46,247 bases of DNA. Source: Gemmatimonadota bacterium (GTDB lineage Bacteria > 4572-55 > J002). Each line of letters begins with the position of its first letter. Position 1 is the stretch's first letter. The translations under genes were made by a program, and so were the position numbers. The stretch lies in contig RFFQ01000168.1 of assembly GCA_003697105.1 (NCBI GenBank), forward strand, positions 1 through 46,247, given 5' to 3'. The notes beneath the pieces were generated by a model. It was not told the origin of the DNA, did not search any database, and saw only the letters and a list, made by a program, of their open reading frames with translations. Below, piece by piece: positions 21,301 through 33,300 of this stretch.

Positions 21301-24300
21301 CACGGTTTCCAGCGACATCTTGCCCATCGATAATAAAGTTATAAACACCGTTGGGCATGGTTTCACCGTTGGTATTGGTACCATTCCAGCTGACAAGCCC
21401 ACCGTCATTTTCATCAGCGGAGAAGGTGAGTTGGCGGGTGATATTGGGGTCACTGGAATTAATGATGGTGATGGTACCAATGATATTTTCGGTGACGCCA
21501 AAGCGGAAGCGAATATTGCTAGATTGTGATGGAGGCGAATAACAGGTATAGAGACGTTCTCGCCCGAGCCAGACCGTGGGACAGACAGGCTCATCATTAT
21601 CGGAGTCAACGATAAAAGAGGGACGTTGATTATCAATGACAAACGTTCGTTGGATGGCAGATTGCCGCGAATCCGCCTGAATGATGATGGTCATGGTATC
21701 GGGGTCGGTACCGGGTTGATTGAAGTGGAAGTCATCGCTCGGGTCTTCTGGAGTACCGCCATCATGCGTGCCGTACCAGACAAGGGTATTTTCGCCGGAG
21801 TTATTGGGTGCTGGTGGATTGGAGCGAGCCACGGTGGTAATTTGGATGAGATCACCGGCACGAAACGGAGTATCACCATGGACAACACGGAACATCAAGC
21901 GGGCATCGGTAAGAGGAGCGGTTTCGGGTTGGTAATTTTCATTGATCCAGTACAGTTGGTTGGTGGAAAGGGGTTGCCCGTTATTGACCGGGGTTTGGAT
22001 CCCATTTCCATCCGTGAAAGTAAGACGAAATTGGGTGGAATCATCAAAAGCGACCGTCCACTCGCCGGTGGGCGTCGAATCATCAGAGACGGCGAGGGTA
22101 TCCACAAAACCATTGCCGGTATTGTTAGGATTGATAGTCACACAGGAGACAAAGGCTTGGGAGGTATAGAGCCGCCGGAGGCGTCCATCTTCGTCATAGA
22201 GTTCAATTTGGACGAAGGAACCTGGTCCAGAGAGGTTATATAAGATTTGTGTCGAATCTTTAACACCATCAAAGATAGTTGGGCTAAAGGGGTCATTTTC
22301 AATACGGAGGTCACTGACATAGACCTGCTGGTTGACTGAGATATAATCAAAGACGAAAGTAGAAGTATAGATGCTTTGATTAGGTTCGGGGATGGCATTA
22401 TCGACAACAGTGACACGGATAAGGTAGCAACCATCATCATTGGGATCGGCAATTTGGTTATCTCCGATGAGAAGAAGCCGGAGTTCGCCAGTATTGGGAT
22501 CATATTGTTGTTGACCGTTTAGACGTCCACGCGGCCCGTAGAGTTCAATTTGAAGCAAGTCTTCATTGATACCGGAGCCAGTATCGGTAATAAACGCGGA
22601 GACGGAGTTCAGCGGTGTACTAATGTATTGTCCGCTGGGCGGATCAAATTCAACCACTTGTGGGTCATCAAGGTCTGGATTAAAGATAACGGAATCCACC
22701 TGAATGGTAGAGCGATTGAAAACTTCATCCCGGGCGCGGGCGAAGATATAATTGACGCCGTTGAGAAAATCGGGTGAATCTTGAAGGTCGAGGGCAATGG
22801 TAAAGAGCCCGGTAGTGGGGTCTGTGGTGGCAGTACCTTGGCTAATGGGTAGAATATCATCGTCCTCATCATCTTGGGTATAGCTTGGGTCATTATCGAT
22901 CCAGACTTCGACAGTGGTATTTCGTTCGCTGACACCGGTGACGGTAAGGGGGTCATCGTTCGTCCAGACGGGAACATCGATAAACTGGGGCGGTACGGGT
23001 GGGGTAACGTCCACCTCCATAATACCGGCGGTTTGAGCAAGGGTGCCGTCATTGACAAATTCAGCGCGGAGCTGATAGGTATAGGCACCGCTGGTCAGAT
23101 TCAGTCCGTCTTGATAGGGGTTCCAGGTTAATTGTTGGGAGATGCCGCCGTCCTGATAGATAGCAATTGGATCGGCACAGAGGGTATCAGCCGAATCGAT
23201 GGTCAGGGTATCAACGGGAAGACCGCGCGAGTTGTAAAGAATGACAGATACACAAGCATCCGCCGCTAAGGTATATTGCAGGGTAGAGGTTTCAAAGACA
23301 AAATCACCGTTGGGGGAGAAGGTTTCGGGCACAACGGTAATGTTTTGGATACCGAAGTTCTGTTGGATATCAAAATCAACGAACTGGGTATTCCGGTTTT
23401 GCAGGCTATCAAGGGCAGTGACCACGATATAGTAATCATCATCGGGCAAGGAATAGCCGTGTTGGACGTAGTATCGCATTTGCAGGCGACCATTGGGTAA
23501 CCGGGTTTTCACGATGGAGTCTGCTGGAATCGGGGTAATATCGGAAACAGGTCGCAGATAAAGTGTGGAAGCGTTGAATGCGGGACCGATACCAGCACCA
23601 TCATTGAGAGTAGCTTGGACATAGAGCGCGCCACTGTCATTTTCCGGAAGTTGAGAGACAACCGAGCCTTCTACCGGGGTGGTGGCGATACTGGGAGCAG
23701 AAACATCAATATTGATAATCTGGATGGCAGTGGTATCCTGCGAGGGATTCCCCACCGCATCTTCCGAGAAGAGTTGAAGCGTGTGCACTCCTTCGGAGAA
23801 ACCGACACCGCCTTGATCGACAATCATGCGGAATGAACCATCAAAAGAGATGGGGTCGGCATCGGAACGTGTAACGATACCATCAATGATAGGGATAACG
23901 GTAGCATTTGCCTCATCAACGGAGCCTTCCACCGTGATGTAGGAGGCACGTCCCCAGAAAGAGTTGGTGGATTGAGTCCAGATACCGGGTTCAATATCAA
24001 AGATTACGGGAGCGCCATCGGGACCAGTGAGGTCCACCAACACCGCGATTACACGTTCAATGGAAACATTTCCATCGAGGGTCGTTGCGCGGAGGCGTAC
24101 TTGGTAACCGCCGTCATCGGCGATACCATTGCCATCTGCATCAGCGGGACCATTGAGGGTCACTTCGCCGTTCCACAACTCCAGTTGCGGGTTGACCAGC
24201 GCATAGCGCAGGATGTTATTGGCGAGGGTATCAACCACATCACCTTCCAAAGTCTCAACAGTGACCGTCATGCGGGCGTTTTGAGAGATTTCATACTGAA

Positions 24301-27300
24301 TGTATGTGCGGTCATAGCGGTTATCGCCATTGGGACTAAACGGATTAACAGTGGCTGTCGCATTGGCAATGGTGAGTTCTGCAACCAAAATATTGACCGT
24401 ATCGGAAGCGGCACTGCGGTTACCGACGGCATCCTCCGCATAGGCAAAGATGCTGTTATAATCATCGGCAAGCAGGTTCACCGTTTGGCTGAAATTCCCA
24501 TTGAGTGGGTCCGCCGTTAAGGTCGCGATTTCTTCCAGTGATCCTCCAGCAAGGCGGTATAGATAGACGGTACTGTTCTGTTCGGCATTCCCTTGCACGG
24601 TGTAAGTGGGTTCAGAAGTGGTGATCAGGCTATCGGTATTAGCCAGAGTTGGTCGTGCTGGGGCTTGGGTATCCGTGCGGACACTCCGCTGGGCAAACGC
24701 ACCGGTACCGGCAGTGGTACGGGCAATAATGTCAATCAGATAGGCTTTGGTGGTATCAGCAGGAACCGCCATTTCACCACTTATCCCGGGCTGGGTGTAC
24801 GTCCCGTTCCAAATGATATTTTGGGGATTGAGAGCTTCAAACGCCTGCCGCTCAGGGCTTTGGTAAACAAAATTATCGGGGTCTTGAACATCACGTACTA
24901 CAATCTGCACCGAGCAATCTTGTGACACATTAAAGCTGATTATTGTTTGATCATACAACAAGTCACCATTTGGGCTGAATGGATTCGGCGAGACCGAAAT
25001 GTCACTCAGGTTCATGTCACTCAAACTAACTTGGCGTACAACGGAGTAAGTAGGTCCGTTGCCAAACACGTCATATGCCCGCGCGATCAGGTAGTTTGCT
25101 GAATAGGGTAACTCGACCCCGCTAAATAGGAATTCACCAGTATTCGCGTCGGCAGTCGTTTCCCCCAACGGGATGGGCTGGGTGAGATCGCCGGTTTGGG
25201 GTGGAATCAAATTATTATCATCATCGATAAATAGTTCCACACGCGATTCTCGTTCGGCGGCACCCCGCACATCAATCGTCGCCGAGGTAGTGGGGCTGGG
25301 CAGATTGGCGATAACCGGTACGGCAGGTGGGCGGCGGTCGATTTCCACCGAGCCAAGTCCAGTAGCCGTCAAACCATCTTGGGTGAGCGTTACCCGAAAA
25401 GCAAAGGTGCTGTCGTGCCCATCCGGTACGACATACTGCCCGGAATTGTTTGTACCATCCCACTCAACGGTTTGTGGATTGTAAAACGCAAATTGCTGGT
25501 CACTCACCACCAGATTTTTAAGCACCGGTGGATTATCGGGGTTCGTCTCGATATCGACAATCTCCACACTGACGACACCATCAATGGAGATGTCATAGTT
25601 GAGTTCGGTGGTTTCATAGAAGCCATCTTCATTACCGGGGGCAAAGGTCACCGGAATTGCTTCCAGATTAGAGACATTTACCGGGCTAAGGGTGATGACC
25701 TGTTCCACCGGACTGCTACTATTTCCAACCGGATCGCGGGCAATCACCCGTAGGGTGTCATCGCCGACTTCCAGTTCCACACCGGGGAATTCAAAGCGAC
25801 CAGTCTCATCATTGACGGAGGCTTCTCCGAGCAGGTCGAATCCATCCGAAGAGGGTGTATTTAGGTAGATTTCGATTGTAGCACCCGGTTCGGCAGAGCC
25901 GGAGACAGTCACTGGCGACGAGGTTCGAGGGGAAGCTATCGCATCCAATACCGGCGGGTCTGGTGCGAACACATCAATATAAACGGGAGTTTCAATCTGC
26001 CCAAAGAAATCATCATTGACTTCATCATAGATATCCAAAATAAACCGGTAGTTGAACAAGCCGGGGTCTTGCCACGCGTAATCACCGGTAAAGAAGTTCC
26101 GCCCATCCCACCAGACTTCATGTCCTTCATTTTGGTTTTCGACGAAAAACTCATAAAAATCACCCGATGTAGCGCCGGTCAAAAAGTCAACGGGTTGGCT
26201 GCCGGTTAGTGTAACCACCCGCACCCGGATATTCGCACCTTCATTCGTGGTAAAGCGCACCCGGGCTCGATCTGCGTAATTATCCCCATTGGGACTAAAC
26301 GGATTCGGCACGACCGGCGGATCGAGGAACGCAATTTGGGCGGTACGGCGGTACTTCCGCACTTGATCCACCGGCGGCGTTGCCGAGCGGTTACCGAACG
26401 GGTCAACCGCGAAGATGAAGAAGAAATTCGCCCCTTCATTCACAGGAATGCCTGAAATTGAGAAAGTGCCCAGGTCATCAGCCGTACCTTCCGCAACCAG
26501 TTGCGGGTTCGTATTATCCAGATTGGCAAACAGACTATCATCATCAACATAAATTTCAATTGCCGAACCGGATTCCGTTGCTAACCCTTCAATCGTAATT
26601 TGATCCACATTGACAATGTAACTGCCCGGAATGGTGCGCGTCACAAACGGAATGGGGGGCGGTGCATTATCCACATTGACCACACCCCGCACACTGGCTA
26701 ATGCGCCACTGGTTCGGGCGGTAATCCGGTAGAAGAAAGGTTCTTCCCGATTTTGGGCGACATAAAAGCCCAGTGAATCACGCCCGTTCCAGCCAACCGA
26801 TTGGGTAAATCCCGGAAAGTTAAAGGTGTAATCTTGCAACAACCGAATTTCCTGCCCAAACGAATTTTCAATCGCCACCCGCACCGAACAATTTTGTGAC
26901 ACTTGGTATTGAATCTGAACACTATCCAAAATAGTGTCGTGATTTTGGGGAGAAAAGGTTTCGGGTTGGGCAGAATGGTCTTCAATCCGTAAATCGGTCA
27001 GGATCACCGCCCGTGGAGTTGACGGATCGGAGACATTTCCCTGCTCATCTGTTGCCACAGCAAAGAGGTAATTTGTGCCCACATGAGGCGAACCGGTATT
27101 ATCCACCAGATTTACGCCGGTAATCGTAAACGTACCGGTAATACCATCGGTTGTACCCGTACCTTGCAACGTGCGCGGGGTAATATCGCCACTATTGCTG
27201 AACGTCGGGTCGTCATCCACGTAAATTTGGATAGTGGTACCCCCTTCGGCGGTACCAAAGACATCAATACTCGAGGTGGCGAAAGACGACCCCGCTTCCG

Positions 27301-30300
27301 GTTCGATAATAGCCGGTGCGGGGGGTTCATCCGTATCAATAATCGCGGTGGTGACATCATCCGCGCTAAAATCACCGCTGGTGGCAATCACCCGGATCAG
27401 ATACGCCCCATCCGCCACAACACTACCGGCATTATTCCGCCCATTCCATGCAAAGGTTTGCGGGCTGAGGACAGCATACTGGCGACCGAGCAAGGTGTCC
27501 AGAACGGCATTCGCCGGATTATCAATCGGTGCAATCCGAACCCGAATATCGGCATCCTGAGAGATACCATAGCTAACCGTTGTAAAATCGGAACGTCCAT
27601 CACCATTGGGGCTGAACGCATTGGGTGTCGCACTGATTTCCGTGATAAAGAGATCGGTCAAGACGGCCAGAACTTTGGTCGAAATTGGACCGGTATTGAA
27701 GTAGGCATCCGTGGCACTTGCCCAGATATAGTTTGTGCCGATTTGGAGGGGCACAGAGGCTTCAAATACACCGGTCTGGGCATTGGCGGTGGTTTCACCC
27801 ACCAAAACCGGATTGACGAGATCGGTGGTATCGGGATCGGTGTAAATTTCAACGATTGCGTTCGGTTCTGCTGTTCCGCGCACGGTAATGGATTGAGCCG
27901 TAGCATACGTGGTATCCCCCGGAGCGGGGAAGTTAAAGACCGGTGCGGCAGGCGGTGTCACATCTACAATCACCCGCTGGCGGGTCTGGACGGTATTATT
28001 TCCATTGCCGACCGCTTGGATAAAGAAGAAGTAATCGGTCACATTCGGCAGAATCGATGCGGGTGAAGGTGCCCATGTCACCGTTTGGGGATTAATTTCC
28101 GGATCGAGCATGACATTATTTAGCAAGGTGGCACCGGGTAAGTCGTTGAAAATCCCGCCACTGTAATACTGCATTTTCACGGTCACCAATGCCGCTTCAC
28201 TGATTTCAAAACTGAGCCGGGCTTGTTCTAAGATGTTGTCGCCATTCGGGCTGAATGCTTCCGGTGGAGCGGGTACAACTGCCGCATTTTCCACCACCAG
28301 TCCACTAATTTGAAGTTCATCCGTTACAGCGAAACCGGATTCATTGTAGTACGCATCCCGCGCTTTCACATGAACAAAATTACTGCCTTCATTGAGTTCA
28401 ACCGGTGCTTCCCACTGTCCGGTTAGCGCATCCGCGGTGACCTCCGTTACAAAATCCGTATCCGTGGGGGGCGCGTTGGTATCGGTGCGGTACAACAGCA
28501 CCGTCGCCGAGGGTTCCGCCGTACCACGCAAGGTAAACGGATTAACCCGAACCAATTGCGCCGCACCGTTGGTGATTACCGGCGTCCCCGGAGCCGTGCG
28601 ATCAATTTCAAGCGGTACAAACACTTCCGTAAACACATTGCCATCCAGAACCGATTCCGCTCTGAATTTGAGAACGTATGGTCCGGTTGATAACGTTTGG
28701 GAGGCACTTCCCGGCACCTCGCACGTGCCACTGACACGACCGCGACCATCCCACACAAAGGTGTGCGGATTCAACTCGCTCTGGACCCCATTCTGTTGGG
28801 CAACAAAGCGGTAATTCTGCCCGAGACTATCCGCCCAGCAGATGCGGACATTGGCATCTTCGGAGACATCATACGTGATCGTGGTGGTGCGCGGAAATCC
28901 ATCTGGATTGAAAACCGGCGCGGAAATGGACGTTACCGTAAAGCTAATATCCGTTAAAATAACTTTGCGAACATAATTATCGGTAAACGTACTGGGGTTC
29001 GAGGGTGCTAACGGCGGATCGGATAGATTACCGGCCACATCGCGTACCCGCGTAAAGAACCAGTTTTCGCCGGGTTCAACCGGCACGGAGGTTTCAAAGA
29101 AGCCGGTTTGCGCATCGGCGGTCACTTCCGCTACCAGCACCGGCGCCGCGGCGGTTTCCGTCGAGCCCGGCGGATAGAACGGATTTTGACGCGGATTATA
29201 ATCATCATCCCGATAAATATAGACAATTGAACTGCGTTCTGCCGCGCCTTGTAGTGTAATAGACGTTTCAGAGGTGGAGCGCACCGGTTCATTGAGCAAA
29301 GCCGCCGCCGGCGGAACCAGATCGCTGGAAACCGTACCGAGTACTTCGGCACGAACCGGTGAGCCGCTCGGGTTCGGGCTAAGACGAATCCGGTAGCGAA
29401 AATCTCGCACTTCCGCATTGACGGGAATCGTAACCGACCCATTGGGGAATTGGATATCCAGCGGCACACCCCCTAATTGCAGACCATCGCTATAACTACG
29501 TAATTCATGATCCCATTCGGTAGGTGTCGTCAGATCATCAAATTGAATCCGCACATACGCATCTTGCGAAAGTTCATAGCTCAACACCGTATAATCGTTA
29601 AATCCATTACCTAAACCATTGCCACTTTCCGGGCTAAACGGTGTCGGCAACGCACTATGGCTCGTTACATTGAGGATCGAAAGAACAACTGTATCCGCCA
29701 CCGAAGGTGCCGAAGTATTAAACACCGCATCGGTTGCCGTTACAAACAGGCCATAGGGGATTCCCGCCTGCGGGATCGTCACCGGAATCGAAAAATTGCC
29801 CACCGCATCGGAATTACCGCTGTTGACCACGGTGGTATCGCTCCCCTCGCTATATAGATAAACCTCCACGGTCGAATTGGGGTCTGTCAAGCCTTCCACG
29901 TTGAGATTCGCTGATGGAATAATGGGGTCTAGGTCGAATAATGTCGGGCGAGTCGGAGCCCGAAGGTCCATCACAAACGCCCCAAAAACCGGCGGGGATA
30001 CGCGCCGCTGATCGCCGGCGGTGATTCGGAAGCGGTAGATCGTCTCCGCACTATCGATAATACCTCCCGCCCCATTCCAATATTCGCGGAGGGTGACCCC
30101 ACCCGGGCGATACTCTCCTTGAATCAGCGTATCGACGGGAGTTCCACTTTGATTCAAAATCACAATAGTGACTGAATCCGCACCTGCATCGGGAGTAATC
30201 ACGTATTCCACGGCGACGCTATCCAAACGCCCATCCGCATTGGGTGAAAAGACTTCTGGATTGGCAGTGGCGGAAACAACACCCACCTGCGAATAAAAGA

Positions 30301-33300
30301 CAAATCCCGTATCTGCCGGACTCGGTCCATTGAAGACCGCATCAATTGCTTCCACAAATAGATAATTATCTTCCGTATCTTCTAACAATTGAACGCCATT
30401 GACGGTAAAATTACCAGTAATATCCTCCGCAACAGCCTCATTGGTCTGTTGGATGGGTGGAGTCGCATCATTCCCCTGTACAAAAAGGGAATCATCATCT
30501 ACCCAAACCCGGATAGTGGCACCGGGTTCAGCAACCCCAAACACATCCACCGTTGCTTGAATCACCGGACTTGCCGGACGGGTGCCCGAAATACGCGGTT
30601 GTGGTGGAGCTTGGTTATCCACAATAACCGACTGGGTTTGCGAGAAGACAATATCGCCCACCCGCACCGTCACGGTGTAGAGAAAAACGCTGGTCGAATC
30701 TTGCGCGACAAAATTCCCATTTTGATCCCGCCCATCCCAGACCACTTGCTGCGGGTTTGCGGCGGCATAACGATTCGAGGAATCGATCACGGCAATGGGC
30801 GTATTGGGGTCCTCGATACGGAAAATGGAAACGCGGGTAGAGCAATCTTCCGAAACATTAAAGGTAATGGTGGTAAAATCAAACAATCCATTTGTATCTG
30901 CCGGGGAGAAGGTAGCCGGCGTCGCGGTTAGATTTTCAATGCGGACTTCGCTCAACGTCACATGGACGGGAGTGCTGAGGGTATCGCTATTGCCTACCGC
31001 ATCGGTTGTAATAACGGTGATATAGTTATTACCTACTTCTAAATTGACATTTTCAGTGGAAAATAAACCGGTCACATCATCAGCATCTTGGATATCCCCT
31101 TGATCTACCGGTGGGGTGACATCACCCGGTTGAACAAATAGCGAGTCATTATCAACAAAAATTTGGATACTGGCGCCGGCTTCCGTTCGACCCGCCACCC
31201 GAATCGGATTTTGATTGACAAAAATATCCTGCGGTGGATACGTCACAATCAAGGTCTGTGGGGCTTCGGTATCAATCACAAAGGTACCCCGACCGGAGGT
31301 CGTGAAGTTTTGCAATTCCGCCACGATGAGGAATTGGTACACCCCATCGTCTAAAATCCCATCATTATTCGCATCGTAAGTCGGATTATTGACCCAAGCG
31401 GCGTTCAACGTACCGTCCCACGTTTCGGCGCTGTTTAGCACTTGAAATCGTTGTTGCCGCTCAATAACCGTTGCCAGCGTATCCACATCGGCCAAGTCTT
31501 TGATATAGACCGAAACAAGGGCATCATCCGAAAGTGAATAGGAAATGGTAATAAGGTCAAATAGCGCATCCCCGTTTGGCGAAAATCGCTCTGGAGTGGC
31601 TTGTTGGTTGCTGATGGCTAAATCGGTGAGGCGCACCCGTAAGGTATCCGAATACCCGGAGTAATTGCCGACCGGGTCTAAGGATCGCGCCGAAATATAG
31701 TTATAACCGCTGGCAAGAGGGATATCCGCCTCAAACCGTCCATCCACATCGGCAACCGGTAAAGTGCCTTCCAGCAAATTACGCCCGTTGTCATTATCAA
31801 CCCAAATTTCGATTTCTGCCCCAGGTTCAGCGCCACTCCCGCGCAAAACAACCGATTCCGTGGAGACCACCGAATCTCCCAAGACGGTAATCAGCGGAGT
31901 CGGCGGCGACAACAAGTCCGCTTGGACAAATCCCGTACCGGTTGCCACCAGGTCACCCACCTGTGCAGAGACCACAAACCGGTACAGCGTTTCGGAACTA
32001 TCCGTGGCGGCAATCTGTCCGGCGTTGTTTTGCCCGTTCCAAATTTCATTGATAACGACACCCCCTCGCCGGAACTGATCCGTAATCAGATTGCGCACCA
32101 GCGTATCCGTTTGTGCATCATAAATATCGATAGAAACGGATGCCCCGTTGGGATCAGAAATTTGATACTGAATATTGGTCACATCCACAATTCCGTCGCC
32201 GTTCGGGCTAAACGGGTCGGGTAAGGCTTGTACGGAAGCCAAATTCAGATCGGCAACGGTTAAAATAATAAAATTAGAAAATCCGGATCGATTTCCAACC
32301 GGATCGACTGCGCGGGCATAGATTGAGTTCACGCCCTGATTGAGGGTCAGATCGGCGCTGAATGTTCCATCTTCATTGAGGGAAAATTCGCCCTGTAAGA
32401 GGCGCTGAGAATTTTGGGGCGTGCTATCCCCATCAGCTTCAACCCAAATCTGAACTACGGTTGTGGGATCAAAATCCGCATCAATGGGCACAAATCCATC
32501 GATGGTCAAATTGGTCACAGTGAACAATGTATCTTCTGGGGCGATAAGTACCGGTGCTTGGGGCGGAGTGCGATCCACCGTGACATAGTCTTCCCGATAG
32601 ACTTCACGTTGCCCATCATTTGCGATAATACGGGCACGGTATAAGCCGGAGGCAACCAATGCTCCGGTGCTATCCTGACCATTCCAAATACGCCGGTTGG
32701 GGTTATTGCCAATCAACTGGTATTGGGCGGGTAAGCGGTGCACCAGATTTCCACTGGCTTCGTTATAAATATGGACCGAGACTGAGCAATTTTTGCTCAG
32801 GCTATAGCGAATCACCGTACTATCTTTGACACCATTTCCATCGGGTCCGAACGGGTTGGGGGAGATCGCCAGATCATTGATCTGGATCGTGCTTAAATTG
32901 ACCGTTCGTAGCGCCGACCGGGCGGACGGATTCCGTTGGGCATCGCGTGCAATGGCAAAGAGGTCATTATCCCCTTCCACCAATCCCGTAATCGTAAACT
33001 CAAAGTTTCCATTGGTCTCGTCTGCTGTACCCGAACCCATGAGGGTGCTATCACCATTGGCTTCCAGCCGGTAGATTTCCACCGTGGCGCTGCGTTCGGC
33101 GGCACCTTCCACCGTAATCGAGGAGGTCACTACCGGTGAGGCGGGCGCCGCAAAGAAGGGGGGCGGCGGGGGGCGGTTATCCACCCGAATAACATTATCA
33201 TTGGAGACAAATTGATAGTTTTCAATCGATCCCTGAATCGTAAGCTTAAACGTTGTGTCAATCGGTGCACCTACTGCGCTGCCCGGCTGGCCGCCATTTA

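Larger units (their letters stand above)
6880..22160 (-). repeat. Nested E-D-W module, 15 copies inserted in other domains
   Basis: A module of about 90-100 residues: first P-x-F-x-D-x-G then S-N-G-x-[ML]-S, then T-E-D-W or a variant, then F-x-V-x-G-S-x-S-G-x-Q, G-x-V-G-x-x-Y, L-x-F-x-V, and finally F-x-x-G-D-x-F-x-F-x-T. The W codon with its two neighbours lies at 7049, 8432, 9932, 10847, 11387, 12503, 13193, 14354, 15449, 16139, 17387, 18491, 19148, 21050 and 22058 (first base of each 9-base site). Thirteen copies interrupt array-B domains, at two or more different loops; two (21050, 22058) interrupt FlgD-like domains. The host resumes on both sides, so these are domain-in-domain insertions. 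I do not recognise a named family. The G-x-V-G...G-D-x-F ending reminds me of modules in phage decoration proteins, from memory only. Confidence 0.75.

Noticed and set aside
27083-28066. A 327-codon open frame on the plus strand inside the giant gene
   Set aside because: It is antisense to array A, has no ribosome-binding site or family motif, and its composition (R, I, G, T-rich) is what the reverse of these repeats gives. Many similar antisense frames occur along the gene.
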